DNA of 64,000 nucleotides from Ruminococcus sp. (GCA_021201755.1 JAJQEI010000037.1:62001-126000), one strand, 5' to 3'; shown: positions 46,302-55,945, numbered from the stretch's first letter. A program made the numbers and translations. The notes: generated from the sequence alone by a model not told the origin.

Positions 46302-47164
46302 AAACGATAACAGGTCTTGCACCGGCAAAGCTGAATTTGGGACTGGATATTGTCGAGGTACGACCAGACGGGTATCATGAATTAGAAACGGTCTTTCAGA
46401 CTATATCTATCTATGACAAATTGACAGTGACGCTGGACGAAACATCATCAGGGTTGTCTATGGCGTGTGACACACCACAAATTCCGTGTGATAGCTCGAA
46501 TTTGGTCTGGAAAGCGGCAGAGCGATTTCAAGTGGCTACAGGAATTTTCGATCATATCCATGTACAGTTGGAAAAATATATTCCTTCACAAGCTGGCTTG
46601 GGTGGCGGTAGTTCGGATGCAGCGGCGATGTTGCGCTTATTGCAAGATGTTTATGCAGATCCCCTTTCCGAAGAAGCACTTGCAGAAATCGCCGTCTCTT
46701 TGGGTGCAGACGTGCCGTTTTTACTTCATGGTGGGACAGCTTATGCGCAAGGCATAGGAGAACAGTTAGAGCAGTTGTCACCGTTTCGTGCGGCACATTT
46801 GGTGGTAGCGAAAGGGGAACAAGGTGTTTCTACAAATCAAGCGTATCGAAATATAGACGCTTTATCTGATCCCATGCATCCGCAAATTTCCGCACTGCGC
46901 AGTGCAATTCAAAAGAAGCGTGACGTTACTGAAATAGCCCTACTTTGCGACAATTTATTTGAACAGGCAACGAATCTTCCCGAGGTTCAGATGATACAAG
47001 AAATCATGCTGAAATCGGATGCACTATGTAGTGTTATGACCGGCAGCGGAGCAGCAGTATTTGGTATTTTTTTATCTGATGCAGCTGCGGAAAACGCTTG
47101 TACCATTTTACGACAGGCAGACATCGGCTTTGTGGAAAAGTGTGAAACAATTGCAAGTGTGTGA
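46298..47164 (+). CDS. ispE: 4-diphosphocytidyl-2-C-methyl-D-erythritol kinase
   Basis: IspE phosphorylates CDP-methylerythritol in the non-mevalonate isoprenoid pathway. The 288 residues carry the GHMP kinase motifs: APAKLNLGLDI with the catalytic-side Lys, DGYHELETVFQ, the ATP loop PSQAGLGGGSSDAAAML, GADVPFLLHGGTA and MTGSGAAVFGIF. It overlaps the aminotransferase gene (ATGA) and ends at a strong terminator shared with spoIIIAA. Confidence 0.96.
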   Translation: MKTITGLAPAKLNLGLDIVEVRPDGYHELETVFQTISIYDKLTVTLDETSSGLSMACDTPQIPCDSSNLVWKAAERFQVATGIFDHIHVQLEKYIPSQAGLGGGSSDAAAMLRLLQDVYADPLSEEALAEIAVSLGADVPFLLHGGTAYAQGIGEQLEQLSPFRAAHLVVAKGEQGVSTNQAYRNIDALSDPMHPQISALRSAIQKKRDVTEIALLCDNLFEQATNLPEVQMIQEIMLKSDALCSVMTGSGAAVFGIFLSDAAAENACTILRQADIGFVEKCETIASV

Positions 47165-47169
47165 AGTTT

Positions 47170-47207
47170 AAAATCGATGATGTAAGCAATGACATCATCG
47201 ATTTTTA
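47170..47207. terminator. Bidirectional terminator between ispE and spoIIIAA
   Basis: A perfect 12-base stem, AAATCGATGATG / CATCATCGATTT, with an 11-base loop is followed by T5 on the plus strand. Confidence 0.85.
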
Positions 47208-48098
47208 TATAGGAAAGATTTGGTAGCTTTCGCCGTGCCCAGACAGGAGAATCACCTTTTCAAATACGTGATTTTGAAGGAGTTGATGCAATACTTGTCG
47301 CCGAGTCAAATCCTCTAGAGAGGTACTATGTGCCGTGGCAACAATCGGCACGCCACAGCCGTGGATTTGTAGGATTGCTTTTGCATCTGCCTCTGTTCCA
47401 ATTTCGTCGCATAATAACACTTGTGGTGTCAATACACGAAGTGCCGTTAAGAGTCCCTCTGCACGGAGATATCCGTCTAATACGTCAGTGTGTAATCCTA
47501 TATCAAACCGTGGAACGCTGCTGTGCATGGCTGCAATTTCGCTGCGTTCGTCCACGAGCGATACACGATACTGATTTCCAGCCAGACGGCAAAAATCACG
47601 CAGCATAGTGGTTTTTCCAGAACCTACAGAACCGATAAAAAGCATACTGCATGGTTTCGGTTGAAAGCTATGCCAATAGATGTCCTTGGCACAATTTAAA
47701 ATTCCGTGGGCAATGCGAAAATTTAAGCTGCTGATGTGGTGTGTTCCGGTGCGTACGCCGTTTTTGTATACTGCTGTTCCGGCAATGCCAACACGGTTCC
47801 CACCGTCAACCGTGAGAAATCCGTCATAAATTTCACGAGTATAGCGATAAACGGAGTATTCACAAATTGCCTGAAAAGTTTCCAGCAGTTGTTTTTGCGA
47901 GGTGCGAATTCCTAAGGCAGCGTCAGTGGTTTTCTCGCCGGACGAGGTGAGAAATTGTTCTTGATTCCAAATGGTCAGCCCTATGTGACGTTCTGTACGC
48001 AGTCGAATTTCTTGTATTTGTTTTTGTTGATTTGACGGCAGTTTTTGAAGTGCTTGTCGAATATATGGTGGCAGATAGCGAAGGATACGTTCCATCAT
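47205..48098 (-). CDS. spoIIIAA: Stage III sporulation protein AA (solitary)
   Basis: SpoIIIAA is the secretion-type ATPase of the channel between mother cell and forespore. The 297 residues contain IQEIRLRTERHIGL, the ring-forming FRIAHGI segment, Walker A GSVGSGKTTMLRD, VDERSEIAAMH, Walker B PQVLLCDEIG and VATAHSTSLEDL. GGGGGAAA precedes ATG 48098. In spore formers it begins the eight-gene spoIIIA operon, but here the gene is followed directly by the terminator and ispE. None of spoIIIAB-AH is present in the window. Confidence 0.9.
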   Translation of the reverse strand: MMERILRYLPPYIRQALQKLPSNQQKQIQEIRLRTERHIGLTIWNQEQFLTSSGEKTTDAALGIRTSQKQLLETFQAICEYSVYRYTREIYDGFLTVDGGNRVGIAGTAVYKNGVRTGTHHISSLNFRIAHGILNCAKDIYWHSFQPKPCSMLFIGSVGSGKTTMLRDFCRLAGNQYRVSLVDERSEIAAMHSSVPRFDIGLHTDVLDGYLRAEGLLTALRVLTPQVLLCDEIGTEADAKAILQIHGCGVPIVATAHSTSLEDLTRRQVLHQLLQNHVFEKVILLSGHGESYQIFPI

Positions 48099-48197
48099 GC
48101 ATTTCCCCCTTATTGAAAAATATCCTCGCTCCATAATTCAGATACGAGGATATATTATCATATGAATTGGCAGATGAAATTATGTTATATCAAAACA

Positions 48198-49077
48198 TTA
48201 ATAGTGAAAAGTACTATTGCTAATAAATTCCCGAATTAACGAATCTTTCGGAACCTTTTTGGTTGATAGCGGCGTGATTTTTTGCCAGATCTCCTGTAAC
48301 TCTGCTAATATGGATTTATAAATGCTTAGCTCATAAGGGAAGAATGTATTGATAGAAAAAGTAGCACGATGGTTAAACGGAAGTATATTCTTTTTTTCCC
48401 CCTGCCTCTACGTGTTGAAACATGGCGAGTGTTTCCAAAATGCTCCGTTGACGAAATTTTTGATCCTGAATCATACGCCGCAGCAAACGCAAGCGAGAGG
48501 GATGTAAGGTAATATCATTGTGAACAATTCTTGTACGAGTACTCACATAAATTCGATGGGTTTGATGATCCGGAATGGTGATGACGTCTGAATTCAAGGC
48601 ATGGATCCCCTCCAAAATTAACAGTTCTCGAGGCTTTCTGGTCAGAAGCCAATCATGGTCATTTCTCATAGCAGTGGAAAAATGGTACTTTGGAATCCAT
48701 GTAGGTTCATCGGAAATAATTTTATGAAGCTGTTGATTTAAGTAGGGAATGTCTACACGGTTGGGAGATTCTAAGTCAAGTTTTCCATCGGCAGCCAAAA
48801 TCTTTTGTTCTGGTGTCATTGTGCGGAAAAAATTGTCCATAGAGACAGTATGTGTTGTGATGTCCCAACCGTCCAAAAAGCGTTCCAGCCAATAAGCAGT
48901 CGTTGTTTTTCCGGATCCGGATGGACCGGACAGAAGAATGATCGGTTTTTCATTTGCATTTTTTTGGATGGATTTTGCGATTGCTCGAATAGAATTGGAA
49001 AAGTCATCATCAAATTTTTGAAAGGATGCGGGATCGCTCGTAATTGTGTTTAGCTGTGTCAGTGAAATTGTCTGCAT
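48198..49077 (-). pseudogene. Uridine kinase-like P-loop protein, frameshifted near its C terminus
   Basis: The N-terminal frame from ATG 49077 has Walker A LSGPSGSGKTTTAYWL, the Lid-side TVSMDNFFR and LLILEGIHALN. It then runs off into VEAGGKKEYTSV and stops at 48373. In the next frame the family C terminus continues GEKKNILPFNHRATFSINTF and on to SNSTFHY at 48198. The break maps to a T7C5 tract (48391-48402); one base fewer restores a complete protein of about 290 residues. AAGGTGG supports the start. The missing tail is about 65 residues. Phosphoribulokinase-like substrates are possible too. Confidence 0.75.
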
Positions 49078-49261
49078 ATGATTTACCACCTTATGGGAGG
49101 AATTTTAATCGAGTTTCTGTGTTGTATTATATCATTTTTTGTTGATATTGTCAATAGTGAGGTCTTGATATAATCAAATTAGTGAAAAACCATGTCCCTT
49201 ATTGAAAAAAACTATAATTGATAAGAGGAAAAATGAACTATACAAATGAAACAGATTGTAG

Positions 49262-49267
49262 TATAAT
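49262..49267 (+). promoter_or_regulatory. Probable -10 box for the LysR gene
   Basis: TATAAT (49262-49267) has TATACA at 49239-49244 as a weak -35 box with a 17-base spacer. The 49078-49317 gap also separates divergent genes. Confidence 0.5.
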
Positions 49268-49317
49268 AAAGGCATATAAAATATAGTAACAAGATAGGAT
49301 TAGTAGGAGATGATAAT

Positions 49318-50229
49318 ATGACGTTAGTGCAGTTAAAATATGCGATTGCGGTTGCAGGCGAGCATTCCCTGAATGAGGCGACGAAGAAGCTGTATTTATC
49401 TCAGCCGAGTCTGTCGTCTGCCATTCGTACGTTGGAACGGGAAATTGGTTTTGCAATTTTTCTGCGATCTAAAAATGGGATTACTTTGACGCCGGAAGGT
49501 GCGGAGTTTATCGGATATGCCAAATCAGTCGTAGAACAGTACGATATTTTGGATGCAAAATATATTTCCGGTGTAAACCTAAAAAAGAAGTTTAGTGTAT
49601 CTATGCAGCATTATACTTTTGCGGTGAATGCTTTTGTGGAACTCGTAAAACAGTATGGCATGGATGAATATGAGTTCGAAGTACAGGAGACCAAAACGCA
49701 TGAGGTGATTGATAATGTCAAAAATCATCACAGTAAAATTGGTATTTTGTATTTGAATGATTACAATCGGGGTGTGTTGACAAAGCTTTTTATAGATGCC
49801 GGTCTGCAATTCACACCACTGTTGGAATGTGGAATTTATGTATACCTCTGGAGAGGACATCCACTGGCAAATCAAAGCGAAATCACGATGGAACAGTTAG
49901 AGGAATATCCATGTCTTGGTTTTTCACAAGGGGAACACAACTCCTTTTATTTTGCAGAGGAAGTTTTGAGTACTTACCCTTACAAGCGTTTTATTCGTGC
50001 CAACGATAGGGCAACGATGCTGAATTTGATGATAGGCTTAAACGGTTTTACCCTTTACTCTGGTATTCTCTGTGAAGAACTAAACGGTGCAGATTACTGT
50101 GCTGTGAAGCTGCATTCAGAAGAAAAAATGACCATTGGTTATTTAACGAGAAAGGATGCCATTTTAAGTCCAATTGCAGAAAAATATTTGGAAGAAATTT
50201 CAAAATACAAGAATCAGGCTTTACAATAA
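49318..50229 (+). CDS. LysR-type transcriptional regulator
   Basis: The 303-residue regulator has the N-terminal winged helix (LKYAIAVAGEHSLNEATKKL, then SQPSLSSAIRTLEREIG) and a two-lobed effector domain. It lies 27 bases upstream of two PLP enzymes of sulfur amino-acid metabolism on the same strand. It is therefore likely a cysteine or methionine sensor of the CysB/YtlI kind that controls them. AGGAGATG lies just before the ATG. The ligand is inferred from neighbours only. Confidence 0.88.
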   Translation: MTLVQLKYAIAVAGEHSLNEATKKLYLSQPSLSSAIRTLEREIGFAIFLRSKNGITLTPEGAEFIGYAKSVVEQYDILDAKYISGVNLKKKFSVSMQHYTFAVNAFVELVKQYGMDEYEFEVQETKTHEVIDNVKNHHSKIGILYLNDYNRGVLTKLFIDAGLQFTPLLECGIYVYLWRGHPLANQSEITMEQLEEYPCLGFSQGEHNSFYFAEEVLSTYPYKRFIRANDRATMLNLMIGLNGFTLYSGILCEELNGADYCAVKLHSEEKMTIGYLTRKDAILSPIAEKYLEEISKYKNQALQ

Positions 50230-50256
50230 TCAATCAGAAAGGTGTGACCATACAAA

Positions 50257-51429
50257 ATGGAACGAGGAATAGAAACTAAGTGTCTGCATTTCGAGGGAAA
50301 CGAGGGCAGCACTGGAAATTTTGGAGCGGTGAGTTTTCCAATTTATCAGACGGCAACTTATGCACATCCTGGTGTCGGGCAGAGTACGGGATATGATTAT
50401 TCGAGACTGCAAAATCCAACAAAGGAACATTTAGAAAAAGTTGTGGCATCGATAGAAAATGGCACACACGCTTTTACCTTGTCCTCTGGCATGGCAGCGA
50501 TTTCACTATTGATGGAGCTATTTCACCCTGGGAACCATTTGATTACAGAAGCGGATTTGTATGGTGGCAGTATTCGTCTGTTTCGGAACGTTTCTGAGAA
50601 AAACGGTATTTCTTTTTCTAGTATTGACTGTAGTCAAGAAGATCCGGAAAAGTATATTCGTGAAAATACAAAGGCGATTTTTATTGAAATGCCAACAAAT
50701 CCTATGATGCGTGTGACAGATATTGCACATCTAGCAGATATTGCACGCAAGCATCATTTGCTTTTGATTGTGGACAATACATTTTTATCTCCATATTTTC
50801 AAAATCCACTGGATTTGGGTGCAGACGTTGTAGTACACAGCGGCACAAAATATTTAGGCGGACATAATGATACGCTGGCTGGCTTTTTAATCACTAACCG
50901 CAGCGACGTCGGCGAGCAGTTGGAATTTATCATTAAAACGACGGATGCAGGACTGGCTCCTTTTGATAGTTGGCTTATTTTACATGGAATTAAAACACTA
51001 GGGATTCGTATGGAAAAGGCACAGGAAAATGCGCTTCAGATTGCACATTGGCTGCAAGAGCAAAAGCACGTGATGAATGTCATTTATCCGGGACTTTCTA
51101 CACACGCCGGTCATGAAATCATGAAAAAACAGGCACGAGGTTTCGGCGCAATGCTGACATTTCAGCTGGAATCAAAAGCTTTTGCAGTTTCAATTCTGGA
51201 AAAAGTTCGCATGATTCAATTTGCAGAGAGCCTTGGCGGCGTGGAAACGTTGATTACATATCCGATAATGCAAACACACGCAGATGTTCCATTGGAGATT
51301 TGGGAGAAAAACGGCATTACAGATAGTACGCTTCGGTTGTCGGTGGGGATTGAACGAGTAGAAGATTTATTGGGCGAACTTAAAGCAGTATTCCAAGAAA
51401 CGGAGCGTGAACTATATGGCAGAGCGTAA
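50257..51429 (+). CDS. Trans-sulfuration PLP enzyme (cystathionine gamma-synthase/lyase family)
   Basis: The 390-residue enzyme has TLSSGMAAISLLMELFHPGN, EMPTNPMMRVTDI, LIVDNTFLSPYFQNPLDLGA and the PLP lysine in VVHSGTKYLGGHNDTLAG. LRLSVGIERVEDLLGEL ends the family core. Members build cystathionine or homocysteine from activated homoserine, or cleave cystathionine, and motifs alone do not separate them. It lies after a LysR gene and overlaps a broken MalY/PatB-type C-S lyase, so methionine synthesis via cystathionine is a coherent reading. GAAAGGTG precedes the ATG. Confidence 0.87.
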   Translation: MERGIETKCLHFEGNEGSTGNFGAVSFPIYQTATYAHPGVGQSTGYDYSRLQNPTKEHLEKVVASIENGTHAFTLSSGMAAISLLMELFHPGNHLITEADLYGGSIRLFRNVSEKNGISFSSIDCSQEDPEKYIRENTKAIFIEMPTNPMMRVTDIAHLADIARKHHLLLIVDNTFLSPYFQNPLDLGADVVVHSGTKYLGGHNDTLAGFLITNRSDVGEQLEFIIKTTDAGLAPFDSWLILHGIKTLGIRMEKAQENALQIAHWLQEQKHVMNVIYPGLSTHAGHEIMKKQARGFGAMLTFQLESKAFAVSILEKVRMIQFAESLGGVETLITYPIMQTHADVPLEIWEKNGITDSTLRLSVGIERVEDLLGELKAVFQETERELYGRA

Positions 51430-52591
51430 TTTGGATTTTGATAAAATCATTGACAGAAAAAATACACGATCCTTGAAATATGACTTTACCCAACAACGGC
51501 ATATGCCGGAGGATGTCTTGCCACTGTGGGTGGCGGACATGAATTTTGAAACTTCTTCGTATGTTCAAGATGCCCTCGCCGAACGAGTACAGCATGGGAT
51601 TTTTGGTTATAGTGAAGTACAAACACCTTATTTTGAGATTTTAGCACACTGGATGCAAACACATCACGATTGAGAAATAAAAGAAAATTGGCTGATAAAA
51701 ACCCCCGGCATTGTTTTTGCATTGGCAATGGCAGTGCAGGCGTTCACGCAACCCGGCGACGCTGTATTGTTGCAATTGCCTGTGTATTATCCCTTTTCAG
51801 AAGTTATCGTAGATAATGACAGAAAGGTGGTTAGCAATACGTTGCTCCTTGGCGAAGATGGGAAATATCATATCGATTTTGATGATTTTGAGCAGAAAAT
51901 CGTAACAAATCAAATTCATTTGTTTTTCCTCTGCAATCCCCATAATCCAGTGGGACGTGTCTGGACAGCGGAAGAATTGACACGTCTCGGCGATATTTGT
52001 GTCAAACATGGTGTTATCGTAGTCAGCGATGAAATCCATCAAGATTTTGTGTGGGAGGGAAAACATCTTGTGTTTGCAAATTTAAAGCCGGAATTTGCAG
52101 ACATCAGTATCACTTGTACTTCACCAAGCAAAACCTTTAATCTGGCAAGTATGTTGATATCCAATATTTTGATTCCAAATCGAAATTTGCGGCATCGTTT
52201 TAAAAAAGCAGTTTGTGGTGCCGGAATGAGTCAATTGAGCGTATTGGGACTTGTGGCGTGTGAAGCGGCATATCAAAATGGTGAGCAATGGTATCAGGCA
52301 ATGCACGCTTATGTAGTGGAAAATATCGCCTTTGCACAGAATTTTGTGAAGCAAAGATTGTCAGGAGTCCATATGATTCCGCTGGAGGGGACGTATCTTC
52401 TCTGGTTAGATTTTCGTGGGTTGGGATTATCTGTAGAAGAACTAGATCGCCGAATCATACACGAGGCGAAATTGTGGCTGGACAGCGGGCACATTTTTGG
52501 AAAATGCGGCGAGGGATTTCAGCGCATCAATGCGGCGTGCCCTAGAAGCGTATTGCGAGAAGCACTAGAACGAATCGAGCGTATCATATAA
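51416..52591 (+). pseudogene. MalY/PatB-type cystathionine beta-lyase, interrupted by one in-frame TGA
   Basis: ATG 51416 begins MAERNLDFDKIIDRKNTRSL. The frame hits TGA at 51671-51673 after MQTHHD and then continues EIKENWLIKTPGIVFALAM to the normal end at 52591. Family members usually have Trp at the stop position, so TGG to TGA is the simplest change. The PLP lysine (CTSPSKTFNLASM), CNPHNPVGRVW and VSDEIHQDFVW are intact. It overlaps the upstream gene by 14 bases. Translation would yield only an 85-residue fragment unless the stop is read through. Confidence 0.82.
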
Positions 52592-52679
52592 AGCCTTGGA
52601 GAATTCAAGAGCTTTCCTTAAAAAATATTGCAAAATACTGTTTTAACGTAGAAAATGTATTAAAAAATTTTGGATACGC

Positions 52680-52708
52680 TTGACTTTTGTGGTATGATGT
52701 GCTAAGAT
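52680..52708 (+). promoter_or_regulatory. Sigma-A promoter for the LRR-dockerin gene
   Basis: TTGACT (52680-52685) and TAAGAT (52703-52708) have a 17-base spacer. Confidence 0.7.
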
Positions 52709-52770
52709 AAATATATCATCGTGGCGGAATCAGAGCCTATGTGAAAATTTTATCTTGGAGGTAACAAGTA

Positions 52771-54051
52771 ATGTTACAGTTGAAAATGAAGAAGTGGCTG
52801 TCAGGGTTGACGGCTGGCGTGGTTCTCACTTCTGGAATGGCATTTTCTGGAAGTGGGGGGGGGTACACTGACTGAATTTTTTCAGATGTATCCGAATTGA
52901 TTGTAAGTGCGGCGGATACACATATATATGGAGATTTGCTATATGTATATTTGAATGATGGTACGATTGAAATTTCAAGTTGCGATAGTTCGGCAACGGA
53001 AATAGAAATTCCGAGTGAGATTGATGGGGTGGCAGTGATAAGTGTAGGATATAAGGCATTTTATGATTGTGCATCATTAACATCAATTGTTATCCCTGAT
53101 AGTGTGGAAAGCATAGATTCTTATGCATTTTCAGGTTGTACAAAATTGGGATCCGTTACGATTGGAAGTAGTGTAGAGAGTATTGGTGACTATGCGTTTT
53201 ATAACTGTACAAATTTAACATCAGTTGAAATACCGGATAGTGTAACCAGTTTGGGCGATCGTGCATTTGTTGGTTGTACAAACTTAACATCTGTTACAAT
53301 AGGAAATGGCTTGACGAGTATCGAAACTTCTACTTTTTATGGCTGTAGCAATTTAGCAAATGTGACATTGGGAAATAGTATAGAGAGTATAGGTAATTAT
53401 GCGTTCAAAAATTGTACAGATTTGACAACGATAGAAATTTTAGACAGCGTAATAAGTATTGGCTATGAAGCGTTTAGTGGTTGTACAGACTTAGATTCTG
53501 TTACGATTCTAAACCCAGACTGTGAGATATATGATTTTGCTTACACAATTAGCAATGGAAATGGATCATATTCCGGCACAATTTACGGTTATGCCAATTC
53601 CACTGCCCAAACTTATACAGAATCCTATGATTATACATTTGTTGTATTAGATGAGGAACCATCTACTACAGAGCCGACCACCACCACTACTACAACAGAA
53701 TCCACAACAACTACCACGGAAACCACCACTACAACGGAATCCACAACTGCCACAGAAACCACCACTACAACGGAATCCACAACTGCCACAGAAACCACTA
53801 CTACAACAGAATCTACAACAAGCCGTGATGTAGAGGAAACTTTGATATGTAGCGACGTGAATGGAGATGGTACGGTTACGCTTGCTGACGTGATACTTTT
53901 GAATAGAGCGATTATTGGTGACGTTATGCTGAACGATGAGGCGATTACGGCGGCTGACGTGAATTCTGACGGATACGTTGACGAAAACGATGCGTTGGTT
54001 CTTTTGAAATTTACAATACAGTTGATTGATATCATTCCGTACACGGAATAA
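52771..54051 (+). pseudogene. Secreted leucine-rich-repeat protein with Thr-rich linker and C-terminal dockerin, disrupted after the signal peptide
   Basis: TTGGAGGT and ATG 52771 start a signal peptide (MKKWLSGLTAGVVLTSGMAF). A G9 tract (52855-52863) follows, and the frame meets TGA 52873-52875. The same frame then runs to 54051: about six BspA-type repeats (YAFYNCTNLTSVEIPDSVTS), a Thr/Glu linker and a dockerin with DVNGDGTVTLADVILLNRAI and DVNSDGYVDENDALVLLKF. With G8 and an extra T in the following T6, the region would read TLTEFFSDVSELIVSA without a stop. Two compensating tract changes are therefore as likely as one nonsense change. Confidence 0.8.
53719..53820 (+). repeat. 36-base tandem repeat coding for the Thr-rich linker
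   Basis: Two identical 36-base units (53719-53754, 53755-53790) and a third diverged partial copy encode ETTTTTESTTAT. Unit gain or loss would change linker length in frame. Confidence 0.8.
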
Positions 54052-54077
54052 TTTAGAATAAATCGTTTCATTTGAAA

Positions 54078-54110
54078 CATCGCCAGAGATTTACTCTGGC
54101 GGTGTTTTTT
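54078..54110 (+). terminator. Rho-independent terminator after the LRR-dockerin gene
   Basis: CGCCAGAG / CTCTGGCG with a 5-base loop is followed by GTG and T7. Confidence 0.88.
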
Positions 54111-54194
54111 TACGGTGAAATTGTTTTTCTCTGAACATAGAACATAGAGTAATCTTGAAAGCTTTTTTCAAGTGTCTACGCTAAGGGAACTTTA

Positions 54195-54782
54195 TCATAA
54201 GGATAACCACGCAAGAATTCGTTCTTCTACGTCTGGCACAATCATATATTCTGACATGATACATCCTCCGGCAGCACCCGCATAAGAAAGCATAGAATGC
54301 TTTTCCGCCGTAACACCGCCAATGGCATAAACGGGAATCATAACATGATTACAAATATTTTTTAGAAATTCTATCCCACGAGGAGGCAGTCCGGGTTTGC
54401 AGGCTGTTTCGAAAATATGTCCTGCAATCAACCACGCTGCACCGTTCTCAGCGGCAATGTGTGCTTCTTCCATGCTGTGAACAGAAACGCCGATGGGTTG
54501 CTTTTTCTGATGCAAAGGAGATAGTGCCATAAAATCCGAAAAAGAAAGCTGTATCGGCAAATATAGCGTACTTGCAATATTTTCAAATTGATTGCAAATC
54601 AATTCTGTTTGTGTTTCACGACAAATCGCAAGGCATTTTTCCGCAAGTGCCTTATACGCAGCCGGCGTCAGATCCTTTTCCCTTAAAATAATTGCATCAA
54701 TACCGGCATTTACAATTCGCTGTATCCGGCAGAGAAAATTTTCGGTACAAATTTTTCGATTGGTAACACTAATTAATTTCAT
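54195..54782 (-). CDS. TenI/ThiE-like protein (thiazole tautomerase or thiamine phosphate synthase)
   Basis: The protein (195 residues) has the ThiE/TenI barrel: DAIILREKDLTPAAYKALAE at the start, GVSVHSMEEAHIAAENGAAW in the middle and IPVYAIGGVTAEKHSML near the end. The active-site loop AGHIFETACKPGLPPRG resembles TenI, which tautomerises the thiazole product, more than ThiE. It overlaps thiH by four bases and is the last gene of the thiS-thiG-thiH unit. No thiF, thiC or thiD is in the window. Confidence 0.75.
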   Translation of the reverse strand: MKLISVTNRKICTENFLCRIQRIVNAGIDAIILREKDLTPAAYKALAEKCLAICRETQTELICNQFENIASTLYLPIQLSFSDFMALSPLHQKKQPIGVSVHSMEEAHIAAENGAAWLIAGHIFETACKPGLPPRGIEFLKNICNHVMIPVYAIGGVTAEKHSMLSYAGAAGGCIMSEYMIVPDVEERILAWLSL

Positions 54783-55945
54783 AACGCATTTGTATTGATG
54801 TAATCGGTATAGACCGGCTGCAATCCATGTGCAGCAATGGTGGCGTGGATTTCTGCTAATGAACGGGGGTCAGAGATTTCAAATTGTGCATCGCCCTTTT
54901 GTTCGTCTGTATTACTGTGTCCGCCAATGCCTACGTTGACACCTGCGGAAATTTTTGTGGCAGCTAAAGGCAACACATGATCTCGAAAATCTGCTCGTTC
55001 TCGAGTAGAGATAGTGAATCCGGCATATGGTAAAAACATTCGACAAGCAAGCATCATCTGAAGCAGCTGTCGTTCGTGGACATCGTTTGGATTGGCTTTT
55101 TCATGATTTTTATATGGGCGAAGTCGGGGGAAAGACAGTGCAATTTCCGCTTGAGGATATTTTTTTTGCAGCAGTTCTGCATGAATTGCAGTAGCGTACA
55201 TATCCCTTCGAAAGTCAGAAAGTCCCAACAATACACCGAATCCTACGCCACGCATACCACCTTTTAATGCTCGCTCTTGTGTACAAACACGATACGGAAA
55301 ACAACGTTTTGCTCCGGCTAAATGCAGTTGTCCATAGCGTTCACTATCGTATATCTCTTGAAAAACGGTAACGAAATCTGCGCCGGCATCTCGCAGCATA
55401 GTATATTCACCGGTGTTCATAGGATAAACTTCTAAGCCGATGGTAGAAAAATACTTCCTTGCAATTCGTACTGCATCGGCAATATATTCCGGACCAGAAA
55501 TGCTTCGACTTTCTCCGGTGAGCAATAAAATCTCACGCATACCGGTTTGCGCAATTGCTTTCATTTCCGCTTCTATTTCTTCGGCGTTTAGCTTACAGCG
55601 TGTGATTTTGTTTTTACAGTTGAATCCACAGTAGACACATTGATTTTCGCAATAGTTGGAGATATACAGAGGTGTGAATAACAGCACGTTTTTTCCGAAG
55701 TGTTTTTCTCGTTCAGCCTTTGCACGAATTGCCATTTGCTCTAGGTACGGATCTGCAGCAGGAGATAAAAGTGCTGCGAAATCACTTCGAGACAGAGACT
55801 CTTTTTCCAATGCGATTTTTACTTGCGTTTTAGTATATGCAGCTGGTTCGTAGTTTCCTCTAGCTGCTATGACTGCATCATAAATTGTCGTATCGATTTG
55901 CTCCATTCCGGGTTGAAATTCCATTGGATCGTATATTTGACGCAT
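54779..55945 (-). CDS. thiH: 2-iminoacetate synthase (tyrosine lyase), radical SAM
   Basis: ThiH splits tyrosine to dehydroglycine for the anaerobic thiazole pathway, which fits a strict anaerobe. The 388 residues carry the radical SAM motif CENQCVYC in LYISNYCENQCVYCGFNC, the GESRSISGPEYI loop, EVYPMNTGEY and a C-terminal half with FTISTRERADFRDHVLPLAA. It starts 17 bases after thiG. Confidence 0.93.
   Translation of the reverse strand: MRQIYDPMEFQPGMEQIDTTIYDAVIAARGNYEPAAYTKTQVKIALEKESLSRSDFAALLSPAADPYLEQMAIRAKAEREKHFGKNVLLFTPLYISNYCENQCVYCGFNCKNKITRCKLNAEEIEAEMKAIAQTGMREILLLTGESRSISGPEYIADAVRIARKYFSTIGLEVYPMNTGEYTMLRDAGADFVTVFQEIYDSERYGQLHLAGAKRCFPYRVCTQERALKGGMRGVGFGVLLGLSDFRRDMYATAIHAELLQKKYPQAEIALSFPRLRPYKNHEKANPNDVHERQLLQMMLACRMFLPYAGFTISTRERADFRDHVLPLAATKISAGVNVGIGGHSNTDEQKGDAQFEISDPRSLAEIHATIAAHGLQPVYTDYINTNAL

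Noticed and set aside
18413..52875. Reassignment of TGA (to Trp or selenocysteine) in this organism
   Set aside because: Intact genes end in TGA (for example the first permease at 30785-30787). TAA and TAG also interrupt the broken genes, and no hairpin typical of selenocysteine insertion was evident.
53701..53830. A CRISPR-like array
   Set aside because: The repeats are contiguous, have no spacers and encode an in-frame Thr-rich linker.
53631..54080. A minus-strand Val/Ser-rich open frame opposite the LRR-dockerin linker
   Set aside because: It is the antisense shadow of the Thr-rich repeats and has no start signals.
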